A stretch of 36,694 bases of DNA from Verrucomicrobiales bacterium (GTDB lineage: Bacteria; Verrucomicrobiota; Verrucomicrobiia; Verrucomicrobiales; DEV007), in NCBI GenBank assembly GCA_029213195.1, contig JARGNI010000049.1:1-36694 (forward strand), given 5' to 3'. The notes under the pieces were generated by a model. It made no database searches. It saw only the letters and a list, made by a program, of their open reading frames with translations, and was not told the DNA's origin. The position numbers were made by a program, and so were the translations under genes. Below, piece by piece: positions 7,671 through 14,671 of this stretch. How positions within the stretch are numbered: the first letter of the stretch is position 1; the number at the start of each line of letters is the position of its first letter.

Positions 7671-8338
7671 AAGTCGTCGTCCTCGTCAGTGGCGGGATGG
7701 ATTCCGTGACCGCGCTGTATCGTGCGGCACAGGAACATGACGTGGTGGCCGGTCTGAGTTTCGACTACGGGTCGAAGCACAATCACCGCGAGATTCCCTT
7801 TGGGAAAATGCACTGTGATTTGCTCGGGGTTCCACATCGATTGGTTCCGCTTCCCTTCATGAATGAGCTTTTCGAAAGTGATCTACTCCAGAGCGGGGGA
7901 GCGATCCCGGAAGGCCATTACGAGGCGGAGAACATGAAGCAGACGGTGGTTCCGTTTCGGAATGGCATTCTCCTTTCGATTGCGGCCGGTTTTGCCGAGA
8001 GCGTGGGCGCGGAAGGGCTGGTCATCGCGGCGCATTCGGGGGATCACGCGATCTATCCGGATTGTCGGGAAGAATTCATGAAGCCCATGGCCGAGGCCAT
8101 CACTGCGGGAACGTATGCCGACCTCGAAGTCCTGCGTCCTTTCATCCATCTTCGGAAAGAAGGCATTGCTGCACTGGGCGCCTCTCTCGGGATCGACTTT
8201 TCCCTGACTTGGTCCTGTTACAAGGGTGGGGAGATCCACTGCGGGAAATGCGGGACCTGTGTCGAGCGCAAGGAAGCATTCGAGAAAGCTGGGCTCGAGG
8301 ATCCGACGGAATACGAGGGGGAACCCGAGCAAGGGTAG
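7667..8338 (+). CDS. queC: 7-cyano-7-deazaguanine synthase (QueC)
   Basis: Protein of 223 aa, standard length. It converts 7-carboxy-7-deazaguanine to preQ0 using ATP and ammonia. The PP-loop signature is VLVSGGMDSVTALY (residues 5-18). The zinc-binding cluster near the C-terminus has C184, C192, C195 and C198 in the pattern C-x7-C-x2-C-x2-C (SCYKGGEIHCGKCGTCVERKEAF region). The internal PFRNGILLSIA and AAHSGDHAIYPDCR motifs are typical of QueC. The start overlaps the stop of queF (ATGA at 7667-7670). Downstream, a cyclic-nucleotide-binding protein gene follows in the same direction with a short gap. Confidence 0.95.
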   Translation: MKVVVLVSGGMDSVTALYRAAQEHDVVAGLSFDYGSKHNHREIPFGKMHCDLLGVPHRLVPLPFMNELFESDLLQSGGAIPEGHYEAENMKQTVVPFRNGILLSIAAGFAESVGAEGLVIAAHSGDHAIYPDCREEFMKPMAEAITAGTYADLEVLRPFIHLRKEGIAALGASLGIDFSLTWSCYKGGEIHCGKCGTCVERKEAFEKAGLEDPTEYEGEPEQG

Positions 8339-8367
8339 GCAATGGAGAGAACTCTCTTGCCAACCGG

Positions 8368-8844
8368 GTGATTTTCTCGTTGGTTCCCCCTGTGACTGTT
8401 TCAGATGCCATTTCGACTCTCCCCGAACGATCACTGGATGCAGGGGCTTCCCTGATTACGGAGGGGGAAGAACTTCGAAAGATCTACTTTCTCAAGAGTG
8501 GACGAGTCGAGGTCAAACGCGACGGGATCCGGATCTCGCGGATCAAGACGCCAGGCAGTGTCCTTGGTGAAATTTCGGTGCTCCTGCAGTCGAACGCCAC
8601 GGCGGATGTGATTGCGACTGAGGATTCGGTCTTTTATGTTGCCGACGATCCGGAGGAATTTCTCAAGACCTATCCCGAGGTCAATCTGCATGTCTCGCAT
8701 CTCCTCGCTTCTCGGCTCACCGCCGCGACCCAATACCTTGTCGATGTCCGGGAGCAGCTCCGAGACTGTTCCGATCATGTTGGAATGGTGGATGGGGTCC
8801 TCGACAGCATTCTCCACCGCGATCTGAAAAAACGCGTTTCGTGA
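8368..8844 (+). CDS. Stand-alone cyclic-nucleotide-binding (Crp/cNMP) domain protein
   Basis: About 158 aa if read from GTG at 8368; GTG at 8392 or TTG at 8380 are alternatives and no Shine-Dalgarno sequence decides between them. The conserved core is the cupin-like cNMP-binding fold: GASLITEGEELRKIYFLKSG, then RISRIKTPGSVLGEISVLL (the phosphate-binding cassette region, GEIS) and ATADVIATEDSVFYVADD. No helix-turn-helix, kinase or channel domain follows; the C-terminus is one helical stretch (about residues 115-158). The canonical Arg of the cAMP-binding cassette is not evident after GEIS (sequence QSNATADV), so ligand binding is unproven. The gene is only 29 nt after queC and may be cotranscribed, but no functional link to queuosine is known. 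Confidence 0.65.
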   Translation: MIFSLVPPVTVSDAISTLPERSLDAGASLITEGEELRKIYFLKSGRVEVKRDGIRISRIKTPGSVLGEISVLLQSNATADVIATEDSVFYVADDPEEFLKTYPEVNLHVSHLLASRLTAATQYLVDVREQLRDCSDHVGMVDGVLDSILHRDLKKRVS

Positions 8845-8865
8845 GGTTCGGAGACAGCTCTTGGG

Positions 8866-9600
8866 CTACGAGGTGGTGACCTCGGAGAGCAGCAGTTGTT
8901 CGCAACCCTCCATGCCGCACCAGGTCAACTTCCCATCCTGGAGCTCGATCTCGACGGTTGCGGGTTTTTCGCCGGTTTGCTTTCCCCCGTTCAGCACGAC
9001 GGTTTCTCCGATCCGATCGAACCAGGATCCTTCCGGGTAGTAGGGGGCGTTGTGGACGTGTCCGGAAAGAACAGCGGTAGGGCTGTAGCGATCGATCCAC
9101 TCGACGAGGGTCTTGTCGCCGAGGTCTCGTTTTCCGTTCCAGCTGACTTTCGAGCCCTGGGGAGGCGCATGATGCACCCAGAAGACTGGGCGGGGGTCCT
9201 CAGGGTGTTCCTGCTCTTCGAGCCATTGAGCGGCGCGGTCCCTTTCCGCTTCGGATTCCCACCAGGGAAGAGAGAGAATCCGAACCGATTCGTTGGCGAA
9301 GCTGTTGTGATCGACCGTAACTCCTGGAATATCGATGTCGGCAAGCCATTCGGAAGAACGGCTGCCATCAAATTCCTCGACCAGATCGTGATTTCCCGAG
9401 CAGACGACGAGGGGAGCCTGTGCAGCGATTCTCCGGAAATACTGCTCGACGACCGCTGCCTGCGTGTCGGGATCGACCGTCGAGCCCAATTCCATAAGGT
9501 CTCCGGCGATGATCATGAGGTCAAAGTCTCCCGCATTTCGTACCAGCCAGTCATATTGCTTCAGACTGTAGTGGATGTCGGAAACGACAAGAATTCTCAT
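8866..9600 (-). CDS. Calcineurin-like metallophosphoesterase
   Basis: Protein of 244 aa from ATG at 9600. All metal-binding motifs of the class are present in order: SDIH (near residue 8), GDLME, GNHDL, VHHAPP and GHVHNAP. These would hold a dinuclear metal centre for phosphomono- or diester hydrolysis. It has no signal peptide, so it is cytoplasmic. It resembles the broad YfcE/ICC-like group, which cannot be given a substrate from sequence. The gene converges on the cNMP-binding gene (21-bp gap) and diverges from the DUF4870 gene across a 158-bp gap. Confidence 0.85.
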   Translation of the reverse strand: MRILVVSDIHYSLKQYDWLVRNAGDFDLMIIAGDLMELGSTVDPDTQAAVVEQYFRRIAAQAPLVVCSGNHDLVEEFDGSRSSEWLADIDIPGVTVDHNSFANESVRILSLPWWESEAERDRAAQWLEEQEHPEDPRPVFWVHHAPPQGSKVSWNGKRDLGDKTLVEWIDRYSPTAVLSGHVHNAPYYPEGSWFDRIGETVVLNGGKQTGEKPATVEIELQDGKLTWCGMEGCEQLLLSEVTTS

Positions 9601-9758
9601 GAGGAGCAAGGGTAGGGAGCAATCCCCAGAAAAGCAATGAAGGACTGATCAAGGGTTACGTTTCGCTCCCGACTTTTTGACGCGAAGAATCGATTTGGTG
9701 ATGCGACTTGGGCTGCTATTTGCTTGATGTAGGATCGAATCCGAATTAACAAGAGAAC

Positions 9759-10355
9759 ATGAGCGATCCCAATACCCCTCCGCCTATGGATGACTCAAAC
9801 TCCGAGGAGAAACCACCCGCTGCCGATTCTTCTCCGGCTCCCGAGACAAAGCCAACGAACCCGGAGCCAGCGCCAAGCGACCCCGCTGCGGCGCAGGATT
9901 CGAGTCCTGATCCCACCCCAAGTGAGGCTGATCCCAGCGAGTCCGAATCCAGCGAAACTCCTCCTGCGAGTGAACCGAGTCCAGTAGGAATGGGTGGAGT
10001 CGCCCTGGGCCAGGGAGACTTGGCCGAGACAGATGAGCGGACGATGGCGCTGCTCGCGCACATCCTCGGTGCGGTGACCTCCATCGTCGGGCCACTCATC
10101 ATCTGGTTGATCAAGAAGGACGAGAGTCCCTTTGTGAACGACCAGGGCAAGGAAGCGCTCAATTTTCAAATCACCGTCCTGATCGGATATGTCGCGACGG
10201 GGATCGTCGCGGTCCTGCCCGTGATCGGGTGCATCGCAGGGATTCTCTATCCTGCCGTGATGGTCGTCAGTCTCGTGTTTGCAATCCTGGGAGGTATGGA
10301 GGCGAACAAGGGTGTTGCCTATCGTTATCCGTTCGCTGCTCGATTCGTGAGCTGA
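9759..10355 (+). CDS. DUF4870 membrane protein with Pro/Glu/Ser-rich N-terminus
   Basis: Protein of 198 aa. The first 75 or so residues are low-complexity, rich in Pro, Ser, Glu, Asp and Ala with no bulky hydrophobics, hence disordered and probably cytoplasmic. Residues 90-195 match the DUF4870 (Tic20-like) pattern: RTMALLAHILGA, GPLIIWLIKKDESPFVNDQG, KEALNFQIT, then two further hydrophobic helices and a YPF motif near the end. Family members are small membrane proteins of unknown role. The acidic disordered head is longer than in most family members I know. The 148-bp region upstream separates it from the divergent phosphoesterase gene; no convincing promoter was identified. Confidence 0.75.
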   Translation: MSDPNTPPPMDDSNSEEKPPAADSSPAPETKPTNPEPAPSDPAAAQDSSPDPTPSEADPSESESSETPPASEPSPVGMGGVALGQGDLAETDERTMALLAHILGAVTSIVGPLIIWLIKKDESPFVNDQGKEALNFQITVLIGYVATGIVAVLPVIGCIAGILYPAVMVVSLVFAILGGMEANKGVAYRYPFAARFVS

Positions 10356-10392
10356 TTTCTCGCTCTCTTTCCTCCTTCTTCGTCCGCACCAC

Positions 10393-12396
10393 ATGTCCAT
10401 CAAGAAGGGCCTTCTCGCCCTGAATCCGCCGCAGCGCGAAGCTGCGGAGCAGATCTACGGTCCCGTGCTCATTCTCGCCGGCGCGGGAACCGGGAAGACC
10501 CGTGTCGTGACCACCCGGATCGCGGGGATGCTCTACAATGAGATTCCAGCGAGTCAAATCCTCGCGGTGACGTTCACCAACAAGGCCGCCAACGAGATGC
10601 GGGAGCGTGTCGGATCGATGGTGGATTCTGGAATGGCGGATGACGTGACGGTTTGTACTTTTCACAGTCTTTGCGTCCGCATTCTCCGCACCTGTATCGA
10701 GCGACTGGGATACAAGAAGACGTTCAGCATCTACACGCAGAGCGACCAACTCGGACTGCTGCGACGCATCATTGTTCGGAAATTGGGAAAGGATGAAAAC
10801 CTGGAACCCAAGCTCGCGAACATGATGATCAGCCAGGCCAAGAATACGGGGCAGCCGATCAGTGATCGCGAGGATTCCCTGATCTCGGAGGTGTATCGCA
10901 CCTACCAGAAGGAGCTGAAGCAGCTCAATGCCGTCGACTTCGATGATCTCATGATCCTCGCGGTGCGGGGTCTCGAAGAAAACCCCGACATTCGAAAAGA
11001 TTGGCAGCGGCGGTTTCGTTTCATCATGGTCGACGAGTTCCAGGATACCAATCACCTGCAGATGGATTTGCTCCGGCTGCTGGTTGGCGAGGAGCGGAAT
11101 GTCTGTGTGGTCGGCGACGACGACCAGAGTATCTACGGATGGCGGGGGGCCGAAATCACCAACATCCTGGACTTCGAGCGATTCTTTCCCAACCCGAAAG
11201 TGATCAAGCTGGAGGAGAACTACCGTTCCACCAATCGCGTCCTCCGTCTCGCCAACAGTCTCATCAAGCACAACCTCGACCGGCGGGAGAAGACCCTCTG
11301 GAGTGGGCTCGGCGAGGGCGAGAAAACCCGGATCGTCTCCATGCCGGATGCGGAGAAGGAAGCCGAGTGGGTCATCGCGGAAATCCTCGAGTGTCATCGC
11401 ATCGATCGGCGCAGTTACGACGATGTCGCAATTCTCTTTCGGATGAACACGCAGTCTCGGCTGATGGAAGAGAAGCTGCGCGAGAACGACATTCCCTACA
11501 AGCTGATCGGTGGGCAGTCTTTCTACGAGCGACGGGAGATCAAGGATCTCCTCGCCTATCTGAATCTCTTTCTCAATCACGACGACGATGTCAGTCTCCT
11601 GCGAGTCATCGCGACGCCTCCTCGAGGGATCGGGCAGGGGACGATTGCGCTGGCGACCCAGTTCAGCATCGATCACAAGATCAGCGTGTTCGAAGCGCTC
11701 AACGATTTCGAGTTCCTCGCGAGCCTGACGACGAGGGCACAGAATGCGATCGAAGAATTTGTTTCCTTCATCCATCGCTACAGCGACTCGGCCCATACCG
11801 ACAGCGCCAATTACGCGGCGATGACGGAGGAGTTGATGAAAGAGATCAACTACTCCGACTACCTCAAGAAAAACTGCAAGACCCAGGAAGAGATCGACAA
11901 CCGTCGCAAGAACGTCGGGGAACTGATCGATGGGATGCATCACCACTACGAGAAGTCGAAACGCGGGCTGCGTGGATTTCTCGACAGCGTGGCCCTGATG
12001 CAGGACAAGGAGGACAAAGAGGACGACAAGGGGCAGGGAGTTTCCCTGATCACCATGCACGCGGCAAAGGGGTTGGAGTTCCCGGTCTGCTTCATCGTCG
12101 GGGTGGAAGAAGGAGTGCTTCCTCACTCTCGCTCCATCGAAGAGGGGAGCCGAGATGAAGAGCGGAGATTGTTCTACGTCGGAATCACCCGTGCGAAGGC
12201 GGAGCTCACCATCACCTGGTGTCGCAGTCGAAAGCGATATGGTGAGAAGCACCTCTGCGAGCAGAGCAGCTTCTTCAAGGAACTCGACAAGGAAGAGTAT
12301 GAGGAGACCGATCACGAGACGCTGGAGTCGACCCCGGTCGAGGAAGATTTCGCGACGGATTACTTCGAGCAGATGAAGTCGATGCTCTCGTCCTAG
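10393..12396 (+). CDS. UvrD/Rep-family ATP-dependent DNA helicase (PcrA-like)
   Basis: Protein of 667 aa; SF1A 3'-5' helicase with all motifs in order. Walker A is LAGAGTGKT (residues 28-36), then TFTNKAANEMRERV (Ia), MVDEFQDTNHLQ (II, DEFQD), VGDDDQSIYGWRGAE (III), LEENYRSTNRVL (IV), ITMHAAKGLEFP (V) and EERRLFYVGITRAK (VI). The N-terminal LNPPQREAA is the Q motif that contacts adenine. Expected roles are nucleotide excision and mismatch repair or removal of stalled replication and recombination intermediates. At 667 aa it is shorter than PcrA or UvrD (about 720); the C-terminal RNA-polymerase-binding Tudor-like region seems reduced to an acidic tail. It cannot be assigned to Rep versus UvrD with certainty. 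An A-type Fe-S carrier gene follows in the same direction after 65 bp. Confidence 0.92.
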   Translation: MSIKKGLLALNPPQREAAEQIYGPVLILAGAGTGKTRVVTTRIAGMLYNEIPASQILAVTFTNKAANEMRERVGSMVDSGMADDVTVCTFHSLCVRILRTCIERLGYKKTFSIYTQSDQLGLLRRIIVRKLGKDENLEPKLANMMISQAKNTGQPISDREDSLISEVYRTYQKELKQLNAVDFDDLMILAVRGLEENPDIRKDWQRRFRFIMVDEFQDTNHLQMDLLRLLVGEERNVCVVGDDDQSIYGWRGAEITNILDFERFFPNPKVIKLEENYRSTNRVLRLANSLIKHNLDRREKTLWSGLGEGEKTRIVSMPDAEKEAEWVIAEILECHRIDRRSYDDVAILFRMNTQSRLMEEKLRENDIPYKLIGGQSFYERREIKDLLAYLNLFLNHDDDVSLLRVIATPPRGIGQGTIALATQFSIDHKISVFEALNDFEFLASLTTRAQNAIEEFVSFIHRYSDSAHTDSANYAAMTEELMKEINYSDYLKKNCKTQEEIDNRRKNVGELIDGMHHHYEKSKRGLRGFLDSVALMQDKEDKEDDKGQGVSLITMHAAKGLEFPVCFIVGVEEGVLPHSRSIEEGSRDEERRLFYVGITRAKAELTITWCRSRKRYGEKHLCEQSSFFKELDKEEYEETDHETLESTPVEEDFATDYFEQMKSMLSS

Positions 12397-12461
12397 CAGG
12401 AGGCATCGATTCCGTCGGTTTCCGTCCTTGCGAAACCCGTTGGCCTGTCGGAATTTCTCGC

Positions 12462-12824
12462 GTGTCGGAAGTCAAATACAAGCTCGGAAACGAAACGCTC
12501 ATCAAGGTCCTCGATGGAGCTTCGAACAAGTTGCGCTCCTTGCTCAAGAAGCAGGGGCGCCTGGATCACGGGGCCCTCCGAGTCGCCGTGATCGGGGGCG
12601 GGTGCTCCGGGCTGCAATACAAGATGGATCTCGTCGATGGTCCCGCGAATCGCGACATCATGGTCGAGTCCAACGAAGTCCGCGTTGTCATTGATCCCAA
12701 GAGCGCCCTCTTTGTGACCGGTTCCGAACTCGATTTCAGCGAGGACCTGCAGCAGGGAGGATTCAAAGTCACCAATCCGAATGCGGTGGTGACCTGCTCC
12801 TGTGGAGAGAGTTTTGCCGCGTAG
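12462..12824 (+). CDS. A-type iron-sulfur cluster carrier (IscA/ErpA family)
   Basis: Protein of 120 aa from GTG at 12462. The three cluster-binding cysteines are present: C48 in GGGCSGLQY, and C112 and C114 in TCSCGESF near the C-terminus. The spacing is that of IscA, ErpA, SufA and HesB, which carry [2Fe-2S] or [4Fe-4S] clusters from the scaffold to apo-proteins. The family member cannot be fixed because no isc or suf genes are nearby. The stop is 3 bp from the stop of the convergent sulfatase gene. It is on the same strand as the helicase gene upstream. Confidence 0.9.
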   Translation: MSEVKYKLGNETLIKVLDGASNKLRSLLKKQGRLDHGALRVAVIGGGCSGLQYKMDLVDGPANRDIMVESNEVRVVIDPKSALFVTGSELDFSEDLQQGGFKVTNPNAVVTCSCGESFAA

Positions 12825-12827
12825 GCC

Positions 12828-14258
12828 TCAGTCCTCGATCTTTACCACGGGGACGGGGTTGGGCACTTTCCCCGGCTCCCGCAATCCTTCGCCGGGTTTT
12901 CCCTGGTCCCCCAGATCCTTTCGTATCTCTTTCGCCAGATCGGAGAGCCGCAGGACAACCTCCGGATTCTCGGAGGCGGCATTGGATTTGCAGGACGGGT
13001 CATCGATGAGGTGGAACAGCAGAGGATGACTGGAATTCTCTCGCTTGAAATGAGGGTGACGGACGAAATTCTCGAGGGGGAGGAAGAGTTTCCAGGGACC
13101 GGAACGAACAGCCTGCAACTGATCGAGGTAGTAGTAGGCAAACCAGGGGTAAGGGGTTTTTGAATTGTCGTCTCCCCGGATCAAGGGGGAGATATCGAAC
13201 CCATCGACTTCGGGGGGCTCGCCACCTCCAGCCATTGCGACGAAGGTGGGAAGCAGATCCATCGTCGTGGTGAGTTCTTCGCAGACCGTTCCTGCCGGAA
13301 CCGTGCCAGGCTGCCAGAGGATGGTCGGGACACGAAAGGCTCCTTCCGAGGTGGTGTAACCTCGACCATGAAGCGGGGCGTTCGATCCGCGAGAGACATC
13401 CCCGGGTTCCGGCCGAATCGGGGCCCCGTTGTCGGAGGTCCAGATCACGAGCGTGTCTTTCTCCAAACCGAGTTCTCGGATCTTGTCTAGAATCTGGCCG
13501 GTGGAGTGGTCGAGTTCTTCGATGGAATCGCCCCAGGGGCCGTTCTCGCTTTTTCCTCGAAAGGCTTCGCTTGCGAAAGGACTCGATGTGCTCCCCGGCA
13601 TCGCGTGAGGAAGGTAGAGAAAGAAGGGGGTGTCTTTTTGCTCTTCGATCCAGTCGAGTGCGCGTTCGGTGTAGCGAAGGGTGAGTCCATTCCGATCCAC
13701 CGGCGCCTCGATGGCTTTTTCATTTTCCATCAAGGGCAGTGGGGGCCATTGGGAGCCGTCCCGGTCCCAGATCCTCTCCGTCATGTCATCGGAATAAGGG
13801 ACTCCGAAGAAGAAATCGAATCCCTGCCGCGTCGGGAGAAAGGGCTCCTGATCACCAAGGTGCCACTTCCCAATGATCCCCGTTGCGTATCCCCTGGCCT
13901 TGAGGGCCTCTGCGATCGTGATCTCGTCGGGGTGGAGGCCGTAGGGGGAAACCGGTCGCAGGACATGATGGTCGCGAGGATTGAGATGCATCCCGACTCG
14001 CTGGGAATAGCAACCGGTGATGAGACTGGAACGGGAAGGTGTGCACACGCCGGCGGTGACACAGAAGTGAGTGAATTTTCTTCCTTCTTCGGCCATCCGA
14101 TTGAGATGGGGAGTGCGATGCACTTTCGATCCAAAAGGCTCGATGTCTCCATAGCCGAGATTGTCGCAGAAGATGACGATGAAGTTCGGGGGCCGCTCTT
14201 CGTCGGCACAAAGCGTGGAGGCGAGAAAGAAGAGGGAGGAGAGGATGATGAATTTCAT
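12828..14258 (-). CDS. Arylsulfatase-type sulfatase (FGly, Cys-type)
   Basis: Protein of 476 aa with a signal peptide (about residues 1-18, ending STLCA). The sulfatase signature is C72-T-P-S-R76-SSLITG; Cys72 would be oxidised to formylglycine by an FGE or anSME enzyme not seen here. Metal-binding residues appear in FCDNLGYGD and in WTSDNGAP. Other family elements are IGKWHLG and DLLPTFVAMAG. Enzymes of this kind remove sulfate from polysaccharides such as fucoidan, carrageenan or glycosaminoglycans in many marine Verrucomicrobiota; the true substrate is not predictable from the sequence. The gene begins 2 bp after the DUF3147 stop on the same strand, so translational coupling is likely. It is distinct from the partial sulfatase at the left edge. 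Confidence 0.92.
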   Translation of the reverse strand: MKFIILSSLFFLASTLCADEERPPNFIVIFCDNLGYGDIEPFGSKVHRTPHLNRMAEEGRKFTHFCVTAGVCTPSRSSLITGCYSQRVGMHLNPRDHHVLRPVSPYGLHPDEITIAEALKARGYATGIIGKWHLGDQEPFLPTRQGFDFFFGVPYSDDMTERIWDRDGSQWPPLPLMENEKAIEAPVDRNGLTLRYTERALDWIEEQKDTPFFLYLPHAMPGSTSSPFASEAFRGKSENGPWGDSIEELDHSTGQILDKIRELGLEKDTLVIWTSDNGAPIRPEPGDVSRGSNAPLHGRGYTTSEGAFRVPTILWQPGTVPAGTVCEELTTTMDLLPTFVAMAGGGEPPEVDGFDISPLIRGDDNSKTPYPWFAYYYLDQLQAVRSGPWKLFLPLENFVRHPHFKRENSSHPLLFHLIDDPSCKSNAASENPEVVLRLSDLAKEIRKDLGDQGKPGEGLREPGKVPNPVPVVKIED

Positions 14259-14260
14259 GA

Positions 14261-14629
14261 TCAGAGGGCCATTCCGAAGCGTTTCAGGATCAGGGTCATG
14301 AGAAGATAGAGAACCATCGTCACGACGCAGCAGATGGCCAGGGTCGGCCAGAACGTGAGCCCCTTGCGCAGGAGCCAGGGAAAGAGGAGAAACATCGGCA
14401 GGCTCGGCAGGACGAACCAGAAAACCCCGGCCGAGTGTGCTGCCAGCTTTTCCGCCTGGGCTTCCGGATCCTCTCGAAGAGCCCCCCAGATCCAGATGAA
14501 GGTGATGATGGAGACGAGCGGGAGAGAAGCGATCATGCTTCCCAGCAGAGGTTTGCTGCGGGTGACCACGATCTCGTTGACGAGGTAGATCAACCCTGCA
14601 GAGAGGAGGAGCTTGATGACAGTAAGCAT
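14261..14629 (-). CDS. DUF3147 family integral membrane protein
   Basis: Protein of 122 aa with four hydrophobic segments and the family pattern LLGSMIASLPLVSIITFIWIWG, followed by AAHSAGVFWFVLPSLPMFLLFPWLLRKG. DUF3147 proteins are small membrane proteins of unknown function, sometimes discussed as transporter-like. It immediately precedes the sulfatase gene (2-bp gap), which suggests one transcript, but nothing in the sequence ties it to sulfate. The PBP1A-like gene ends 42 bp upstream on the same strand. Confidence 0.75.
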   Translation of the reverse strand: MLTVIKLLLSAGLIYLVNEIVVTRSKPLLGSMIASLPLVSIITFIWIWGALREDPEAQAEKLAAHSAGVFWFVLPSLPMFLLFPWLLRKGLTFWPTLAICCVVTMVLYLLMTLILKRFGMAL

Positions 14630-14671
14630 GACTTGGCTATTTTAGAACAAGTCATCCTGTTGAGTCACTCC

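Noticed and set aside
10267-12315. Long open frame antisense to the UvrD-like helicase gene
   Set aside because: Its translation has no recognisable motif, whereas the opposite strand encodes all helicase motifs; high GC and codon bias produce such shadows.
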